A stretch of DNA of 45,172 nt, from assembly GCF_934772795.1 (NCBI RefSeq), contig NZ_CAKVMR010000009.1, positions 1 through 45,172 on the forward strand. The letters are read 5' to 3'. Of this stretch, positions 43,758 through 45,172 are shown in pieces. Under the pieces are notes generated by a model. It did not search any database and was not told where the DNA came from. It saw only the letters and a program-made list of their open reading frames with translations. Source of the DNA: an uncultured Holdemanella sp. (GTDB taxonomy: Bacteria; Bacillota_I; Bacilli_A; Erysipelotrichales; Erysipelotrichaceae). A program made the translations under genes and the position numbers. Each line of letters opens with the position of its first letter. The stretch's first letter is position 1.

Positions 43758-44677
43758 TGTCATTATTATTAACGAAACAAATCGCAGAATTGTTTATTAT
43801 GATTTTACTAGGATTTATCCTAGTAAAATCAAGTTTATTAACCAAGCAAGACAGTAAAGTTTTATCGACAGTCGCATTATATATTATCAATCCTTGTGTT
43901 ATTATCAATGCGTTTCAAGTCCAGTATTCTCAAGATGTGAAAAACGGGATTATACTCTCTTTCCTTGCAGCAATTATTGTTCATATTATCTATATTGTTG
44001 GAGCAAGAATGCTTGGAAAAGTATATACATTAAATGGTGTTGAAAAAGCTACCATAATATATACAAATGCAGGAAACTTGATTATTCCTTTAGTGCAAGC
44101 TTTGTTAGGAAAAGAATGGGTTGTATATACAACAGGATATATTCTTGTTTCAACTATATTTATTTGGACACATGGTAGAATGTTGATATGTGAAGAAACA
44201 GGATTTAATGTTAAGGAACTATTGAAAAATGTAAATGTCGTTGCATCTATAATAGGTATATTAATGTTTGCACTTAAAATACAACTACCATCTTTAATTA
44301 CAGAAACTATGGATTCAATGAGTGCAACTATTGCGCCAATTTCTATGATTGTTGCGGGTATGTTGATTGCAGGTATGGATGTCAAAGACTGTTTAAAGAA
44401 CAAGCGCCTCTATATTATTACATTTTTAAAGATGATTGTATTTCCATTACTTGCAGTTTGCTTGCTAAAATTTTCAAGTTTATCATCTATGGCGAAAAAT
44501 GGAGATATGATTTTACTAATTAGTTTATTAGCTTCAGTTGCACCAACCGCAGCTTCAGTAACACAAATTGCACAAATATATGATGCAGATTCAGAATATG
44601 CAAGTGCCTATTACTTTATTACAACTCTATTATGTATATTAACAATGCCATTTTTTGTGTGGATCTATCAATATTAA
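43757..44677 (+). CDS. AEC family (auxin efflux carrier-like) transporter
   Basis: 306 residues with eight to ten membrane segments of the Mem_trans/AEC family: IAELFIMILLGFILVKSSLL, INPCVIINAFQVQYS, TIIYTNAGNLIIPLVQAL and the C-terminal SLLASVAPTAASVTQIAQIYD. AEC carriers move organic anions or aromatic acids, often malate. Here it is translationally coupled to the third GH1 and ends the operon, so export of an aglycone or of a fermentation acid is plausible but untested. Confidence 0.85.
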   Translation: MSLLLTKQIAELFIMILLGFILVKSSLLTKQDSKVLSTVALYIINPCVIINAFQVQYSQDVKNGIILSFLAAIIVHIIYIVGARMLGKVYTLNGVEKATIIYTNAGNLIIPLVQALLGKEWVVYTTGYILVSTIFIWTHGRMLICEETGFNVKELLKNVNVVASIIGILMFALKIQLPSLITETMDSMSATIAPISMIVAGMLIAGMDVKDCLKNKRLYIITFLKMIVFPLLAVCLLKFSSLSSMAKNGDMILLISLLASVAPTAASVTQIAQIYDADSEYASAYYFITTLLCILTMPFFVWIYQY

Positions 44678-44683
44678 ACAAAT

Positions 44684-44727
44684 AAAAGGACCGATATTCA
44701 GTGGGAGTGGAATATCGATCCTTTTTA
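44684..44727 (+). terminator. Terminator of the second beta-glucoside operon
   Basis: AAAAGGACCGATATTC (44684-44699) pairs with GAATATCGATCCTTTT (44710-44725) with one mismatch, followed by T. The core resembles the hairpin inside the IS left end (31018-31067). Confidence 0.85.
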
Positions 44728-44836
44728 TATATAGTAACAGATGACTACGATTAAGATATTTTAAGTAAGTATATTGTTGTTGTGAATAGGAGAAATAAAT
44801 ACATGATAGTAATCTGTTGCTACCTAAATTATTGGT

Positions 44837-45172
44837 TTATCTTTGGACGCGGCCTGAACCGTCTCCACCAGCTAATTTCAACACTTCATCCATGCTTACC
44901 ATGTTGAAATCACCTTCAATTGAATGTTTTAAACAACTTGCAGCTACCGCAAATTCGATTGTTGACTGAGCATCATAGCCTTCCAAACATGCTGCAATCA
45001 ATCCAGCTCCAAAGCTGTCTCCACCACCGACTCTGTCCACGATCTGCATCTTATATTTCTTTGAGAAATAGTAATCTTTTCCATCAAACAACATTGCTGA
45101 CCAGTTGTTGATGTTGGCATTGATAGACTCTCTTAATGTAATAGCTACTTTTTCAAATCCAAAGCGACGTGT
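44837..45172 (-). CDS. PfkB family sugar kinase, KDG kinase-like (partial, cut by window edge)
   Basis: The C-terminal 111 residues; the reading frame is open to the window end and the start lies beyond it. VDRVGGGDSFGAGLIAACLE contains the catalytic aspartate of PfkB kinases, and the tail GGDGSGRVQR is typical of 2-dehydro-3-deoxygluconokinases of Firmicutes. The AAFAVAASCLKHSI-like segment (EFAVAASCLKHSIEGDFNMV) also matches the kinase at 21554, so two related kinases lie 22 kb apart. Confidence 0.85.
   Translation of the reverse strand, partial: TRRFGFEKVAITLRESINANINNWSAMLFDGKDYYFSKKYKMQIVDRVGGGDSFGAGLIAACLEGYDAQSTIEFAVAASCLKHSIEGDFNMVSMDEVLKLAGGDGSGRVQR

Noticed and set aside
44732..44822. 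TAGTAACAGAT (44732-44742) inverted at 44812-44822
   Set aside because: Eleven bases with a mismatch and 69 bases apart; too weak to call a terminator or element in AT-rich DNA.
44804..44905. Small plus-strand frame with a GGAG site (MIVICCYLNYWF...)
   Set aside because: It lies antisense to the kinase 3' end and has no recognisable protein features; most likely chance.

Overview
The window is AT-rich DNA with strong AGGAGG-type ribosome binding sites, a T-box leader, PTS sugar systems, a CIRCE box and cre-type boxes. This points to a low-GC Firmicute living by sugar fermentation. The mix (fructose- and beta-glucoside-type PTS, M32 carboxypeptidase, class II aldolases, IS1182-type IS) would suit an Erysipelotrichia-like gut or oral bacterium, but that placement is inference; no rRNA or marker gene is present. 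No tRNA, rRNA or CRISPR array was seen.

Layout. 1-5.7 kb: housekeeping and small accessory genes (gamma-glutamylcyclotransferase-like, VanZ-like, ketopantoate reductase, a Schlafen-like ATP-binding regulator lacking its usual N-terminal domain, M32 carboxypeptidase, nitroreductase, GNAT). 5.7-10.2 kb: a long inverted repeat, a methionine-type T-box leader driving metQ-metN-metI, a decayed ORF, and DAHP synthase. 10.3-13.5 kb: a 1064-residue soluble hybrid histidine kinase. 13.5-15.2 kb: an AAA ATPase of the DUF4143 type, bracketed by three copies of a 36-bp AT-rich repeat and lying next to the 3' relic of a second such ATPase. 15.2-17.1 kb: ftsH behind a promoter overlapped by a CIRCE operator.

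17.2-21.5 kb (minus strand): a classical aryl-beta-glucoside operon, bglF-like EIIBCA, phospho-beta-glucosidase and BglG/LicT antiterminator, with promoter, RAT and overlapping terminator all visible. 21.5-23.2 kb: a PfkB sugar kinase, a frameshifted orphan hicB, and an acylphosphatase. 23.4-31 kb: a PRD regulator with a PTS EIIA, then a fructose-type IIB and IIC, two class II aldolases and a ROK kinase. Both promoter regions share several TTACCACATTAAA-type sites, which ties them into one regulon; a cre site sits at the second promoter. About 870 bp of debris lies between the two halves. 31-32.8 kb: an apparently intact IS1182-type element. 32.8-35.4 kb: a 2-hydroxyacid dehydrogenase and a YczE-like membrane protein, divergent from a LysR regulator.

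35.4-44.7 kb: a second, larger beta-glucoside operon with cre box, strong promoter, variant RAT/terminator leader, GH1, antiterminator, EIIBC, an internal terminator, HAD phosphatase, stand-alone EIIA, two more GH1 enzymes and an AEC-type transporter. 44.8 kb to the end: the C-terminal part of a second KDG-kinase-like protein, cut by the window edge.

Together the genes describe a cell that takes up plant-type beta-glucosides and at least one ketose-type sugar by PTS. Each uptake system carries its own PRD-domain regulator and probably answers to CcpA. The less usual signals are the repeat-bracketed DUF4143 ATPase, the shared operators of the aldolase PTS, CIRCE control of ftsH, and the MITE-like palindrome upstream of the methionine operon.
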